Assembly (NCBI RefSeq): GCF_014635825.1
Contig: NZ_BMDO01000005.1
Location: forward strand, 248,001-312,000
Direction of reading: 5' to 3'
Source of the DNA: Mucilaginibacter galii
GTDB lineage: Bacteria; Bacteroidota; Bacteroidia; Sphingobacteriales; Sphingobacteriaceae
Length of the DNA stretch: 64,000 nt
The translations under genes were made by a program, and so were the position numbers. Of this stretch, positions 1 to 8,970 are shown piece after piece. The number at the start of each line of letters is the position of its first letter. Positions within the stretch are counted from its first letter, which is position 1. The notes under the pieces were generated by a model. The model did not search any database. It saw nothing but the letters and a program-made list of their open reading frames with translations, and was not told where the DNA came from.

Positions 1-194
1 CTCGACTGGTGTTCATTATGCTGGTGGTGGGCAAACACTTTTTTCTCAATACCAAAGTGCTTAAGCAAGGGGGCCGAGGTACGCGTGTCTTCGGCCAATA
101 TAAGGTCGGCTTCTTTTAACACCCGGATTGCCCGGTAGGTCATATCTTCGAGGTTGCCTATAGGTGTGGGTACTAAGTAAAGTTTGCCGGTCAT
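1..194 (-). CDS. rsmI: 16S rRNA C1402 2'-O-methyltransferase RsmI, N-terminal part (cut by window edge)
   Basis: RsmI uses S-adenosylmethionine to 2'-O-methylate C1402 of 16S rRNA at the decoding centre. Only the first 64 codons lie in the window and the gene runs off at position 1. The translation starts [19 protein letters not shown] and continues with a [10 protein letters not shown] segment. The [10 protein letters not shown] motif and the AEDTRT motif are the signature of the RsmI (YraL) branch of the tetrapyrrole-methylase fold. The ATG is at 192-194 on the minus strand. It is divergent from serS, with an inverted repeat between them. Identity is firm; the rest of the gene cannot be judged. 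Confidence 0.93.
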   Translation of the reverse strand, partial: MTGKLYLVPTPIGNLEDMTYRAIRVLKEADLILAEDTRTSAPLLKHFGIEKKVFAHHQHNEHQS

Positions 195-206
195 TTTTAG
201 TTGTAT

Positions 207-300
207 GTTGCCTGTTTTCGGTTGCCTGTTGCCTGTGATCTGTATGAGTAAGTATAACTGTCATCAATAATCTGATAACAGGCAACCGAAAACAGACAAC
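207..300. repeat. 24-bp inverted repeat between rsmI and serS
   Basis: Arms at 207-230 and 277-300 are reverse complements with one mismatch (core GCCTGTTTTCGGTTGCCTGT) around a 46-bp spacer. A partial extra GCCTGT unit follows the left arm. It is not a simple terminator because the loop is long and both neighbours diverge from it. It may be a non-coding mobile or REP-like element. Confidence 0.7.
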
Positions 301-308
301 TGATTCCC

Positions 309-316
309 TATCTTTG
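309..316 (+). promoter_or_regulatory. -7 box of serS (TATCTTTG)
   Basis: TATCTTTG matches the Bacteroidota -7 consensus TAnnTTTG and lies 23 bp upstream of the serS ATG at 340. No good -33 TTG is seen at the usual distance because the right arm of the inverted repeat occupies that place. Confidence 0.55.
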
Positions 317-339
317 CGTTGAAAAATCTTAAAAATTCA

Positions 340-1611
340 ATGCTGCAAGTTAGTTATATCCGCGATAACAGGGAACAGGTTTTAGAACGTTTGGCTGTAA
401 AAAATTTTAAACAGCCCGAACTGGTTGACGAGATCATCAGGCTTGATGATAACCGCAAGCAAACGCAAAACCGGTTAGACAGTACATCGGCTGAGGCCAA
501 TGCTGCTGCTAAACGTATTGGCGAACTGATGCGTACAGGTCAAAAGGCCGAAGCCGACCAGCTGAAATCGCAAACCGGTACCTGGAAAGAGGATATTAAA
601 AGACTTGGCGAGGAGTTAACCAGCATTGAGCAGGAATTACAGCAAAAGATTTTAGTACTACCCAACCTGCCCCACAGCAGCGTACCTAAAGGCGTTGCTG
701 CCGAGGATAACGAAATCGTGCTTGAAAATGGCGAAAAGCCTAACCTGATAGAGAATGCTTTACCCCATTGGGAACTGGCTACTAAATACAACCTTATTGA
801 TTTTGAGCTGGGTGTTAAAATAACGGGTGCAGGTTTCCCGGTTTACAAAGGCAAGGGTGCTAAGTTACAACGTGCTTTAATTGCTTTCTTTTTAGATGAA
901 GCCGAAAAAGCCGGTTATAACGAGGTGATGCTGCCGCTGATGGTGAACGAGGCCTCGGGCTTTGGTACCGGACAGTTGCCCGATAAGGAAGGCCAAATGT
1001 ACTTTGTAGGTCAGGATAACCTTTATTTGATACCTACGGCAGAAGTGCCTATTACCAACCTTTACCGCGATGTTATTTTAAAAGCAGATGAATTGCCGGT
1101 AAAAAACACAGGTTATACACCATGTTTCCGCCGTGAGGCTGGTTCTTATGGTGCACATGTACGTGGCTTAAACCGTCTACATCAATTTGATAAGGTAGAA
1201 ATTGTACAGGTAGTACACCCCGATACATCTTACGATGTTTTAGAGCAAATGAGCACTCACGTGCAAAGCTTGCTGCAAAAGTTAGGTTTGCCTTATCGTG
1301 TTTTACGTTTATGCGGTGGCGATATGAGCTTTACGGCTGCTTTAACTTATGATATGGAAACCTGGAGTGCAGCACAGCAGCGCTGGCTGGAGGTATCATC
1401 GGTATCAAACTTTGAAACCTACCAGAGCAACCGCCTTAAACTGCGTTTCCGTAATGCCGAGGGTAAAACGCAATTGGCACATACTTTAAATGGTAGTGCC
1501 CTGGCATTGCCACGCATTGTAGCTACGCTGTTAGAAAATAATCAAACAGAAAACGGCATAAAGATCCCCGAGGTGCTGGTGCCTTACACTAAGTTCGAGT
1601 GGATTAACTAA
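340..1611 (+). CDS. serS: Serine-tRNA ligase
   Basis: Cytoplasmic class II synthetase that charges tRNA-Ser (and tRNA-Sec where present) with serine. The product is 423 residues, normal for the family. Residues about 25-105 form the charged coiled-coil arm that contacts the long variable arm of tRNA-Ser. The catalytic core shows the TAEVPITN segment, motif 2 FRREAGSYG near residue 263 and motif 3 LNGSALALPR near 383. The open frame extends upstream to a TTG at 319, but the ATG at 340 (MLQVSYIRDN) fits the family N-terminus and sits behind a -7 box. It is monocistronic and convergent with the next gene across a strong hairpin. Confidence 0.97.
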   Translation: MLQVSYIRDNREQVLERLAVKNFKQPELVDEIIRLDDNRKQTQNRLDSTSAEANAAAKRIGELMRTGQKAEADQLKSQTGTWKEDIKRLGEELTSIEQELQQKILVLPNLPHSSVPKGVAAEDNEIVLENGEKPNLIENALPHWELATKYNLIDFELGVKITGAGFPVYKGKGAKLQRALIAFFLDEAEKAGYNEVMLPLMVNEASGFGTGQLPDKEGQMYFVGQDNLYLIPTAEVPITNLYRDVILKADELPVKNTGYTPCFRREAGSYGAHVRGLNRLHQFDKVEIVQVVHPDTSYDVLEQMSTHVQSLLQKLGLPYRVLRLCGGDMSFTAALTYDMETWSAAQQRWLEVSSVSNFETYQSNRLKLRFRNAEGKTQLAHTLNGSALALPRIVATLLENNQTENGIKIPEVLVPYTKFEWIN

Positions 1612-1642
1612 GCATTCGGGATATTAGGTAGTTTTATAGAAT

Positions 1643-1704
1643 AAATTTGCCTGGGTTTTGGCGATAAGCATAATTGCTTATACCGTTTTAACCCAGGCAA
1701 ATTT
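1643..1704. terminator. Bidirectional terminator between serS and the lipoprotein gene
   Basis: A 15-bp perfect stem (1643-1657 with 1690-1704, AAATTTGCCTGGGTT) encloses a second 7-bp stem-loop (1664-1670 with 1675-1681). T-runs or A-runs on both sides suit both convergent genes. Confidence 0.85.
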
Positions 1705-1751
1705 TTAGTTTAATGAGGTGTTGATTCTTAGTCCCATTTTTATTTGAAGTC

Positions 1752-2030
1752 TTATTGCTGCGGACGGCCATCAGGCTTAGCATTGCCCTCGGTATTGCTG
1801 GTAGAATCTTTCTGAGGAGTGCTGCCGTTGCCGTCGCCTTTACCGTTTCTTTTAGCCGTGGTGTCATTGGTCATGGGCGAACCGGTGGTTTCGTTACCGG
1901 CATTGGCACCTTCTACCGAGTTCATGGTATCTACACTTCCGCCAATTGTTTTTGGGGCATTGTTTCCCTGGCAGGCTGCAAACGATGCGGTTATTAACGC
2001 TAAGGCGGCTATATTTCTTAAGATTTTCAT
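1752..2030 (-). CDS. Small predicted lipoprotein, function unknown
   Basis: 92 residues. A lipoprotein signal peptide (MKILRNIAALALITASFAAC) ends in a lipobox-like FAAC, with Cys20 the predicted acylated residue. The mature part is short and low in complexity, rich in Asn, Gly, Thr, Ser, Asp and Lys, with no hydrophobic core, so it looks like an unstructured surface or periplasmic tail. It stands alone on the minus strand, convergent with serS. Small disordered lipoproteins of this kind are common in Sphingobacteriaceae. No function is assigned. Confidence 0.6.
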   Translation of the reverse strand: MKILRNIAALALITASFAACQGNNAPKTIGGSVDTMNSVEGANAGNETTGSPMTNDTTAKRNGKGDGNGSTPQKDSTSNTEGNAKPDGRPQQ

Positions 2031-2127
2031 AGTAGTTATTAGTTTATAGTTTTTGTTAAACAGGTGCGTTTGGCTTAATGTTTTGTTGAAATGTGTTTAA
2101 GCAGTTCGGGGCTTGTGCTTAAAATAG

Positions 2128-2135
2128 TAATTTTG
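2128..2135 (+). promoter_or_regulatory. -7 box upstream of the glycosyltransferase (TAATTTTG)
   Basis: TAATTTTG matches TAnnTTTG and lies 52 bp before the ATG at 2188. No clear -33 TTG at 19-20 bp was found. Confidence 0.45.
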
Positions 2136-2187
2136 CGTTTAATTAGCTCCCGCATATGTACAGTCGGGCCAGCACCAATAGTAATTT

Positions 2188-3873
2188 ATGACGCAAAATC
2201 CTATCAATAATAAAACCTGGTTCTGGCTCTTTTTCTCGTTGCTGGTAGCCTACATTTTTGGGTTGTTTGTGCCGCTCATGAATGAGGATGCCTCGCACCA
2301 TGCCAACATAGCCCTGCACATGGTGCAAAACCACGACTATGTGAACCTGGTTGATGACATGGGTAAAGACTACCTGGATAAACCACATTTGCATTTTTGG
2401 TTAACGGCATTGTCATTCAACCTATTTGGCGTAAATACCATTGCTTATAAAATACCGGCCTTTTTAGTAACCATATTAGGTTTATTCTCCACGTTTCGCT
2501 TAGGTAAAATATTGTATAACCGTAATGCCGGTTTAATGGCGGCGGTAATTTATGCCAGCGCACAGGCGCAATTTTTAGCTAATAATGATGTACGGATGGA
2601 TGCCCTGCTTACAGCCAGCATCATATTTGCAACCTGGCAACTGGTGGAGTCGGCCATGAGTACGGCGCGCTGGTATAATTATGTGTTAGCCGCCCTGGGG
2701 CTGGCTATGGCTTTTACCACCAAAGGCATGATTGGGTTTGTAATGCCTTGCGCCGCATTGTTCTTTTGGCTTTTGTATCAGCGCAACTGGGGTAAAATGT
2801 TTAACTGGCGCTGGCTGCTGGTGTTTGTGCTGTGGCTGGTGTTTATTGCTCCCTGCGTGTACTGCTACTATCTGCAATACGATCTGCATCCCGAAAAAGT
2901 AGTACGCGGTATGACGAATGTATCGGGCGTAAAGTTTATTATGTGGCAGCAAAACTTTGAGCGCTTAGAAGGTAAGCATTGGGGTAAAGGACATAAAGAT
3001 TACTTTTTCTTTTTTCACACCTTGCTTTGGGCATTCCTGCCGTTTTGCCTGCTTACCTATATAGCGTTTTTCGATAAGGTGGCATTCTTTTTCAAAAGTC
3101 GCTTTGCTAATCTCAAAAACCAGGAACTGTTAACGGCAGGTACAATCGTTATTATATTTGCCATCATTTCCTCGTCGGGGTACCAATTACCGCATTATTT
3201 AAATATCCTGTTTCCGTTCTTCGCTCTTATTACGGCCGGCGTACTATGGGCCAAGTTTGAACAACATCAGGATAAGACACTTAATATTTACTTAAAGGTG
3301 CAGTACCTCGTCATTGCTATTGTAGCGGTGTTATTATTGCTGCTTAACTTTTGGTGTTTCCCGGTTCATTCTTCGGCGGTTGCGGGCGTTTCGTTAATTG
3401 TACTGGCGACTATGGTTTATGTGTTTATTAAGGAGCGTGGTTTACTGACGCGCTTGGTGGTGCTATCAGTGCTCATGGCCTCGCTTACCAATGTGCTGTT
3501 AAATGGTAACGTTTACCAGCAGCTGCTCAATTACCAGGGAGGTATTGGTTTAGCACAAGTGGTTAACCGTAACCATATTCCTAAAGACCGCATCTTTAAC
3601 TTAGATTTCCATAGTTCGGGGTTCAATTTTTATACACAGCATCTAACCGGCTTTACCAGCATTGATGAAATTAAGGCCAAACGTGCAAAGGGCGAATCCG
3701 TATGGATTTATACCACGGCAGGAACTAAAGAATTGATGGAAAAAGCCGGCCTCCAATTTGAAATGGTGTACAGCGATACCGATTTTGGCGTTACCCGCCT
3801 TACCAAAGAGTTTTTAAACCCGGCTACCCGTAAGCAGGCCTGTAGTACCGATTATTTGTTGAAGATAAAGTAG
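2188..3873 (+). CDS. ArnT/PMT-type membrane glycosyltransferase
   Basis: 561-residue inner-membrane protein with about a dozen hydrophobic segments in the first 430 residues and a soluble C-terminal domain. Residues 32-34 (Asn-Glu-Asp) in the first periplasmic loop are the acidic site expected of the GT-C superfamily (ArnT, PMT_2). The conserved loops DYLDKPHLHFWL and NNDVRMDALL are typical of ArnT-like enzymes, which transfer a sugar from a polyprenyl phosphate donor to lipid A or another envelope acceptor in the periplasm. The actual sugar and acceptor are unknown, and no arn genes lie nearby. It is transcribed alone from a -7 box at 2128. Confidence 0.85.
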   Translation: MTQNPINNKTWFWLFFSLLVAYIFGLFVPLMNEDASHHANIALHMVQNHDYVNLVDDMGKDYLDKPHLHFWLTALSFNLFGVNTIAYKIPAFLVTILGLFSTFRLGKILYNRNAGLMAAVIYASAQAQFLANNDVRMDALLTASIIFATWQLVESAMSTARWYNYVLAALGLAMAFTTKGMIGFVMPCAALFFWLLYQRNWGKMFNWRWLLVFVLWLVFIAPCVYCYYLQYDLHPEKVVRGMTNVSGVKFIMWQQNFERLEGKHWGKGHKDYFFFFHTLLWAFLPFCLLTYIAFFDKVAFFFKSRFANLKNQELLTAGTIVIIFAIISSSGYQLPHYLNILFPFFALITAGVLWAKFEQHQDKTLNIYLKVQYLVIAIVAVLLLLLNFWCFPVHSSAVAGVSLIVLATMVYVFIKERGLLTRLVVLSVLMASLTNVLLNGNVYQQLLNYQGGIGLAQVVNRNHIPKDRIFNLDFHSSGFNFYTQHLTGFTSIDEIKAKRAKGESVWIYTTAGTKELMEKAGLQFEMVYSDTDFGVTRLTKEFLNPATRKQACSTDYLLKIK

Positions 3874-3947
3874 AGTTCATGGATCATCGTTTGAGCCCCG
3901 TTAAAACCAATCAACCATCATCCATCAACTATGAACTAATATTCTAC

Positions 3948-3978
3948 TTGACTAACAAAAAAATATTTCTTACATTTG
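3948..3978 (+). promoter_or_regulatory. -33/-7 promoter of the rimP-nusA-infB operon
   Basis: TTG at 3948-3950, a 20-bp spacer, then TACATTTG at 3971-3978. This is a near-ideal Bacteroidota sigma-A promoter. The predicted transcript starts near 3985, right at the base of the hairpin at 3987-4010. Confidence 0.75.
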
Positions 3979-3986
3979 TGCATCGA

Positions 3987-4015
3987 AAGAGGGGACCTGT
4001 GTCCCCTCTTTTTAT
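3987..4015 (+). promoter_or_regulatory. Terminator-like hairpin in the rimP leader
   Basis: A perfect 10-bp stem (3987-3996 with 4001-4010, AAGAGGGGAC) has a CTGT tetraloop and is followed by TTTATTTAT. It lies between the promoter and the rimP ATG at 4039, so a complete transcript must read through it. It could act as an attenuator controlled by NusA, which this operon encodes, or as a 5' stabilising hairpin. Confidence 0.7.
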
Positions 4016-4038
4016 TTATCAATCAAATTTTTGTGGAA

Positions 4039-4506
4039 ATGACTACTGTTGAAAAGAGAGCAACAGAACTGGTTGAAGAAAAGCTGACCGAAAAGCCGGG
4101 TGTGTTCTTAGTAAGTGTTAAAATGCACAGTAACGGCAAACTCATCATCTTAATAGATGGCGACAATGGCCTGGGAATAACCGACTGTGTAGATGTAAGC
4201 CGCCATGTGGGCTATCACCTTGAAGAAGAAAATGTGGTAGACGAAGCGTATAATCTGGAGGTATCATCGCCTGGTATTGACATGCCGCTTACGCTGCCCC
4301 GGCAATATGTTAAAAATGTGGGCAGGCAGGTAGCTATTAAAACTACCGATGGCCGCATACATGAGGGTAAGCTTTTGGCCTTTAACACCGACCACGTACT
4401 GATTGAAGAAACAAAAAAAGAAAAAGGTAAAAAAGCGGAGCTGGTGGAAAGCGCCATCCCGGTAGATACTATAACAGAAACCAAAGTTTTAATATCGTTT
4501 AAATAA
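4039..4506 (+). CDS. rimP: Ribosome maturation factor RimP
   Basis: RimP binds the 30S precursor and is needed for late 16S maturation. The product is 155 residues, normal for the family. The N-terminal domain contains KPGVFLVSVKMHSNGKLIILIDGDNGLGI-type strands and the signature VSSPGIDMPL near residue 75, which corresponds to the EVSSPGLDRPL motif of RimP. The C-terminal part is an Sm-like domain. An upstream in-frame start at 3976 would begin inside the promoter, so the ATG at 4039 is chosen. It is first in the order rimP-nusA-infB found across bacteria, with 2 bp between rimP and nusA. Confidence 0.94.
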   Translation: MTTVEKRATELVEEKLTEKPGVFLVSVKMHSNGKLIILIDGDNGLGITDCVDVSRHVGYHLEEENVVDEAYNLEVSSPGIDMPLTLPRQYVKNVGRQVAIKTTDGRIHEGKLLAFNTDHVLIEETKKEKGKKAELVESAIPVDTITETKVLISFK

Positions 4507-4508
4507 AG

Positions 4509-5744
4509 ATGAGCAATATTAATTTAATTGATTCCTTTCAGGAATTTAAAGATTTTAAGAACATTGACCGCCCAACCATGATGAGTGTGTTGGAGGACGT
4601 ATTTCGTAGCATGATCCGTAAAAAATACGGTAATGACGAAAACTGTGACGTAATTGTAAACACCGACAATGGTGACTTGGAAATATGGCGCACACGTAAG
4701 GTAATGGAAGACGGTTTTTCGGAAGACGACGACCTAGAAATTGAAATTGCCGAAGCCCATAAGTTTGACCCCGATCTGGAAGTTGGCGATGAGTTTGTTG
4801 AGCAGATCACTTTAGAAAGCTTTGGCCGCCGTGCTATTTTAGCTGCCCGCCAAACGCTGGTATCTAAAATTTTAGAGCTTGAAAAAGACGAGATCTTCAA
4901 GAAATACAAAGACCGTGTAGGCGAGATCATAACCGGTGAGGTTTACCAGGTGTGGAAAAAAGAAACACTGGTGCTTGATGATGAAGGTAACGAGTTGTTA
5001 CTGCCAAAAACTGAGCAAATACCGGCCGACTACTTTAAAAAAGGCGACAGTGTAAAAGCGGTGGTACATAAGGTAGATATGATGAACACTAATCCTAAGA
5101 TCATCATCTCACGTACGGCTCCTGAGTTTTTACAACGTTTGTTTGAACTGGAAGTGCCCGAAATTTTTGACGGCTTAATTACCATCAAGAAAATTGTGCG
5201 CGAACCTGGCGAGCGTGCTAAAGTGGCCGTAGAGTCTTACGATGACCGTATAGACCCTGTAGGTGCCTGCGTAGGTATGAAGGGCTCACGTATACACGGT
5301 ATAGTGCGCGAATTAAAGAATGAGAACATTGATGTTATTAACTATACCAATAACATTCAGCTTTATATACAAAGGGCATTATCGCCGGCTAAGATCACTT
5401 CTATTAAGTTAGATGATGAGCGCAAAACTGCCGCCGTATATTTAAAGCCCGATCAGGTATCGCTGGCTATTGGCCGTGGTGGTCATAACATTAAGCTGGC
5501 CGGTAAGTTAACCGGTTACGAGGTTGATGTGTACCGAGAAGCTGATGTACATGAGGAAGATGTGGATATTGAAGAGTTCTCGGATGAAATAGATGGCTGG
5601 ATTATTGATGAGCTTAAACGTGTTGGTTTAGACACAGCAAAATCAATTTTGAGCCTGAGTATTGGCGAATTGGTGAAACGTACCGACCTGGAAGAAGAAA
5701 CCATTAAAGATGTTTTATCAATTCTGCAGGCAGAGTTTGAATAA
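4509..5744 (+). CDS. nusA: Transcription termination/antitermination factor NusA
   Basis: NusA binds RNA polymerase and nascent RNA and modulates pausing, intrinsic termination and antitermination. The 411-residue product has the expected order: N-terminal polymerase-binding domain (about 1-125), S1 domain (about 133-200), and two KH domains. KH1 includes RAKVAVESYDDRIDPVGACVG and KH2 includes VSLAIGRGGHNIKLAGKLTG. A short acidic C-terminal helix-hairpin region (DVDIEEFSDEID onward) replaces the two acidic repeats of the E. coli protein, which is usual in Bacteroidota. It lies 2 bp after rimP in the same operon. A feedback role on the leader hairpin is possible but not shown. Confidence 0.97.
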   Translation: MSNINLIDSFQEFKDFKNIDRPTMMSVLEDVFRSMIRKKYGNDENCDVIVNTDNGDLEIWRTRKVMEDGFSEDDDLEIEIAEAHKFDPDLEVGDEFVEQITLESFGRRAILAARQTLVSKILELEKDEIFKKYKDRVGEIITGEVYQVWKKETLVLDDEGNELLLPKTEQIPADYFKKGDSVKAVVHKVDMMNTNPKIIISRTAPEFLQRLFELEVPEIFDGLITIKKIVREPGERAKVAVESYDDRIDPVGACVGMKGSRIHGIVRELKNENIDVINYTNNIQLYIQRALSPAKITSIKLDDERKTAAVYLKPDQVSLAIGRGGHNIKLAGKLTGYEVDVYREADVHEEDVDIEEFSDEIDGWIIDELKRVGLDTAKSILSLSIGELVKRTDLEEETIKDVLSILQAEFE

Positions 5745-5770
5745 GCTGAATATATGCCGATAAAAAATCG

Positions 5771-5778
5771 TAAATTTG
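5771..5778 (+). promoter_or_regulatory. Possible internal -7 box of infB (TAAATTTG)
   Basis: TAAATTTG lies in the 63-bp gap between nusA and infB, 29 bp before the infB ATG. It matches the -7 consensus, but no -33 TTG at the usual spacing is visible. It may give infB extra expression. Confidence 0.4.
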
Positions 5779-5807
5779 CGTATAATAAGCGGAGTAAAAA
5801 ATAATAA

Positions 5808-8800
5808 ATGTCAGAAGACAAAAGTATAAAATTAATAAAAGCAGTAAAAGAGCTTAACATTGGTATGGGTACCATTGTAGACTTTTTAGCGTCTAAAGGC
5901 TATAAAGTAGACAAAAGTCCTATGTCGTCTTTAAGCGGCGAGATGTATAGCACCTTAGTTAAACAGTTTGCTGCCGACAAAAGCATCAAGGAAGAAGCCA
6001 AGCAGATCAACATCGGAAAAATCCGTCGTGATGAGCCTGGCTTTGTGCCTGAAAACAAACCGGCTGAAAATAAGGCTAAGGAATTTGAGCGTGAAGAGAT
6101 CCTGATAAAAAATGCAGGAAACTTTGCTCCGGCTCAACCCGCCAAGCCTAAAGAAGCTGAGAAAACCCCCGAACGTACCGACGGTTCGTTACCGGGTGTA
6201 AAGGTTGTAGGTAAAATTGACCTTAATAACCTGAACAAAACTCCTACAGCGCCTGCAGAGAAAGCTGCTCCGGCAGTAGTAGCACCTGTGCCCGAAGCAG
6301 CTAAACCTGCCCCCGCGCCAGCTCCTGAACCGGTAGCACCAACTCCGGCTCCAGTTGCTCCGGCACCTGCGCCAGTTGCTCCTGTTGAAAAAGCGCCAGC
6401 CCCGGAACCTGTAGTAGCCGCTAAACCGGCACCAGCTCCAGAGCCTGTAGTACCAACACCTGCTCCTGTTGCGCCAAAACCGGTTACTCCGGAGGTTAAA
6501 GCACCAGTTGCACCCGTTGCTACAGCGCCATCAACACCGGCACCAGCACCTGCTCCTAATGTACCCACAGTAGCTCCTGAAAATGAAGTGATACGTGCCA
6601 AGGCCGATCGCCTTACAGGACCAAACGTTGTTGGTAAAATTACATTACCGGTAGAGAACAACCGCCGTGGTAACGGACCGGTTGCTTCTTCATCAAATAC
6701 CGATCATAAACGCAAGCGTAAGCGTAAAGAAAATGCGCCGGGTCAAAACCCTAACCAACCAGGCCAACAAGGCGGGCAACAGCCAGCTCAGGGTCAGGGC
6801 GGTCCGGGTCAGCAAGGCGGTGGCGGCTACCAGGGCAATCGTCCGGGTGGTGGTTACCAGGGCAATCGTCCTGCGGGCGGTGGCTACCAGGGTAATCGTC
6901 CTGCAGGTAACAATGCCGGTGGAAGACCTGCTTTTGGTAATCGCAATGCACCGGCAACTCCGGGAGCACCTAAAGAAGAACCTACAGAAAAAGAAATACA
7001 AGATCAGATCAAAGCTACACTGGCCCGTTTAAGCGGTGCCGGTAAATCAGGTAAATTTGCACAACGGGCTAAGTTCCGTCGTCAAAAACGTGATGATGTA
7101 GCTGCAACAGCCGAAGAACTGGCAATGGAGCAGGATGCACAATCAAGAGTGCTGAAAGTTACCGAGTTTGTTACGGCTAATGAGCTGGCCTCATTAATGG
7201 ATGTATCGGTTACGCAGATCATCTCTACCTGTATGAGTTTAGGTATGTTCGTGTCCATTAACCAACGTTTGGATGCCGAAACCCTAAGCATTGTGGCAGA
7301 AGAATTTGGCTACCAGGTTGAGTTTGTAACGCTGGCCGATGAGGAGATTAACCTGGAAGAGGCAGATGCCGAAGGCTCGCTGATTGCTCGTGCACCTATT
7401 GTAACCATCATGGGTCACGTAGATCATGGTAAAACATCACTACTCGATTTTATACGTAAAACTAACGTTATTGGCGGCGAGGCCGGGGGTATAACCCAGC
7501 ACATTGGTGCCTATGAAGTAACGCTGGAAGATAAACGTAAAGTTACTTTCCTGGATACACCGGGTCACGAGGCGTTTACCGCCATGCGTGCACGTGGTGC
7601 CCAGGTAACAGATATTGTTATCATTGTTATTGCAGCAGACGATAGCGTGATGCCGCAAACGCGTGAGGCCATTAACCATGCCCAAGCAGCCGGTGTACCT
7701 ATTATATTTGCTTATAACAAAATTGACAGACCAGGCGCAAACGCTGATAAAATTCGTGAGCAGCTATCGGTTATGAATATTTTGGTTGAGGAATGGGGCG
7801 GTAAATACCAGTCGCAGGAAATATCGGCCAAAACAGGTTTGAATGTAAACTTGCTATTAGAGAAAGTATTGCTGGAAGCAGAAATTCTTGAACTTAAAGC
7901 AAATCCTAATAAACGTGCCATAGGTACTGTAATTGAAGCAGCCTTAGATAAAGGCCGTGGTATTGTAACTACCGTATTAGTACAAGCAGGTACGCTGCGT
8001 GTGGGCGATCCGATATTAGCGGGTAGCTACAGCGGACGTGTTAAAGCGTTAACTAACGAACGCGGTATGCGTGTAAGCGAGGCAGGCCCATCCACACCGG
8101 TACAGGTGCTGGGTATGCAAGGCGCACCTACAGCGGGCGATAAGTTTAACGCACTGGAAAATGAAGTGGAAGCACGTGAAATTGCCAACAAACGTTTGCA
8201 ATTACAGCGCGAGCAAGGCTTACGTACGCAGAAACACATTACACTTGATGAGATCGGTCGTCGTTTGGCTATCGGTAACTTTAAGGAACTTAACATTATT
8301 GTTAAGGGTGACGTGGATGGTTCTATCGAAGCCCTGTCAGATTCATTATTGAAACTCTCTACCGACCAGATACAGGTAAATATCATCTCCAAAGCGGTAG
8401 GTCAGATCTCTGAATCAGACGTATTGTTAGCTTCGGCCTCAGATGCGATCATCATCGGTTTCCAGGTACGTCCATCAGGAAGTGCCCGCAAGCTGGCCGA
8501 GCAGGAGCAAATCGATATCCGCCTGTACTCTATCATCTACGATGCCATTAACGAAATTAAGGCAGCGATGGAAGGTATGTTGGCGCCAACCTTTGAAGAG
8601 AAAATTGTGGCTAACGTTGAGATACGTGAAACCTTCAAGATCAGCAAAGTGGGTACCATTGCAGGTTGTATGGTGTTGGATGGTAAAATTAACCGTAACA
8701 GTAAGATCCGTATCGTTCGTGATGGTGTAGTAATTTACACAGGTGAGTTAGCTTCGTTGAAACGTTATAAAGACGATGTAAAAGAAGTTGCTACCGGCTA

Positions 8801-8894
8801 CGAATGTGGTTTAAACATCCACAATTTCAACAACATTGAGGTAGGCGACATTGTTGAAGCTTACGAAAACGTAGAGGTTAAACGTAAATTGTAA
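5808..8894 (+). CDS. infB: Translation initiation factor IF-2
   Basis: IF-2 is the GTPase that brings fMet-tRNA to the 30S subunit and promotes 50S joining. The 1028-residue product is long even for the family. Residues 1-55 form a first IF2_N domain. About 150-265 is a Pro/Ala/Val-rich linker, about 300-310 a Lys/Arg patch, and about 320-375 carries Gly/Gln-rich repeats including GGGYQGNRP units. A second IF2_N domain lies near 445-500. The G domain shows G1 GHVDHGKT at 536-543, G3 DTPGHEAF near 583 and G4 NKID near 637, followed by domains II, III and the C-terminal fMet-tRNA binding domain. It ends at a clear terminator. The repeats are the main oddity. Confidence 0.98.
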   Translation: MSEDKSIKLIKAVKELNIGMGTIVDFLASKGYKVDKSPMSSLSGEMYSTLVKQFAADKSIKEEAKQINIGKIRRDEPGFVPENKPAENKAKEFEREEILIKNAGNFAPAQPAKPKEAEKTPERTDGSLPGVKVVGKIDLNNLNKTPTAPAEKAAPAVVAPVPEAAKPAPAPAPEPVAPTPAPVAPAPAPVAPVEKAPAPEPVVAAKPAPAPEPVVPTPAPVAPKPVTPEVKAPVAPVATAPSTPAPAPAPNVPTVAPENEVIRAKADRLTGPNVVGKITLPVENNRRGNGPVASSSNTDHKRKRKRKENAPGQNPNQPGQQGGQQPAQGQGGPGQQGGGGYQGNRPGGGYQGNRPAGGGYQGNRPAGNNAGGRPAFGNRNAPATPGAPKEEPTEKEIQDQIKATLARLSGAGKSGKFAQRAKFRRQKRDDVAATAEELAMEQDAQSRVLKVTEFVTANELASLMDVSVTQIISTCMSLGMFVSINQRLDAETLSIVAEEFGYQVEFVTLADEEINLEEADAEGSLIARAPIVTIMGHVDHGKTSLLDFIRKTNVIGGEAGGITQHIGAYEVTLEDKRKVTFLDTPGHEAFTAMRARGAQVTDIVIIVIAADDSVMPQTREAINHAQAAGVPIIFAYNKIDRPGANADKIREQLSVMNILVEEWGGKYQSQEISAKTGLNVNLLLEKVLLEAEILELKANPNKRAIGTVIEAALDKGRGIVTTVLVQAGTLRVGDPILAGSYSGRVKALTNERGMRVSEAGPSTPVQVLGMQGAPTAGDKFNALENEVEAREIANKRLQLQREQGLRTQKHITLDEIGRRLAIGNFKELNIIVKGDVDGSIEALSDSLLKLSTDQIQVNIISKAVGQISESDVLLASASDAIIIGFQVRPSGSARKLAEQEQIDIRLYSIIYDAINEIKAAMEGMLAPTFEEKIVANVEIRETFKISKVGTIAGCMVLDGKINRNSKIRIVRDGVVIYTGELASLKRYKDDVKEVATGYECGLNIHNFNNIEVGDIVEAYENVEVKRKL

Positions 8895-8913
8895 TTACAA
8901 TTATAAAATACGA

Positions 8914-8944
8914 AGGGCTGCTATTCATCATAGCAGCCCTTTTT
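8914..8944 (+). terminator. Rho-independent terminator of the rimP-nusA-infB operon
   Basis: Perfect 10-bp stem AGGGCTGCTA (8914-8923 with 8931-8940), 7-nt loop, then TTTT. It lies 20 bp after the infB stop. Confidence 0.9.
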
Positions 8945-8970
8945 CGTTTATTAGCAATGAAGCTTATAGG

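Noticed and set aside
1755..2049. Plus-strand frames of 76-80 codons opposite the small lipoprotein
   Set aside because: The minus-strand frame has a lipoprotein signal; the plus-strand ones have none and start within its 3' end.
4538..4930. 130-codon minus-strand frame in nusA
   Set aside because: Ser-rich shadow of nusA without any motif.
6826..6905. CRISPR-like short tandem repeats
   Set aside because: The units are in-frame codons for GGGYQGNRP in infB, with no unique spacers.
6667..7032. Open frames on both strands within the infB repeat region
   Set aside because: They are Arg/Val- or Thr/Leu-rich shadows produced by the low-complexity coding repeats of IF-2.
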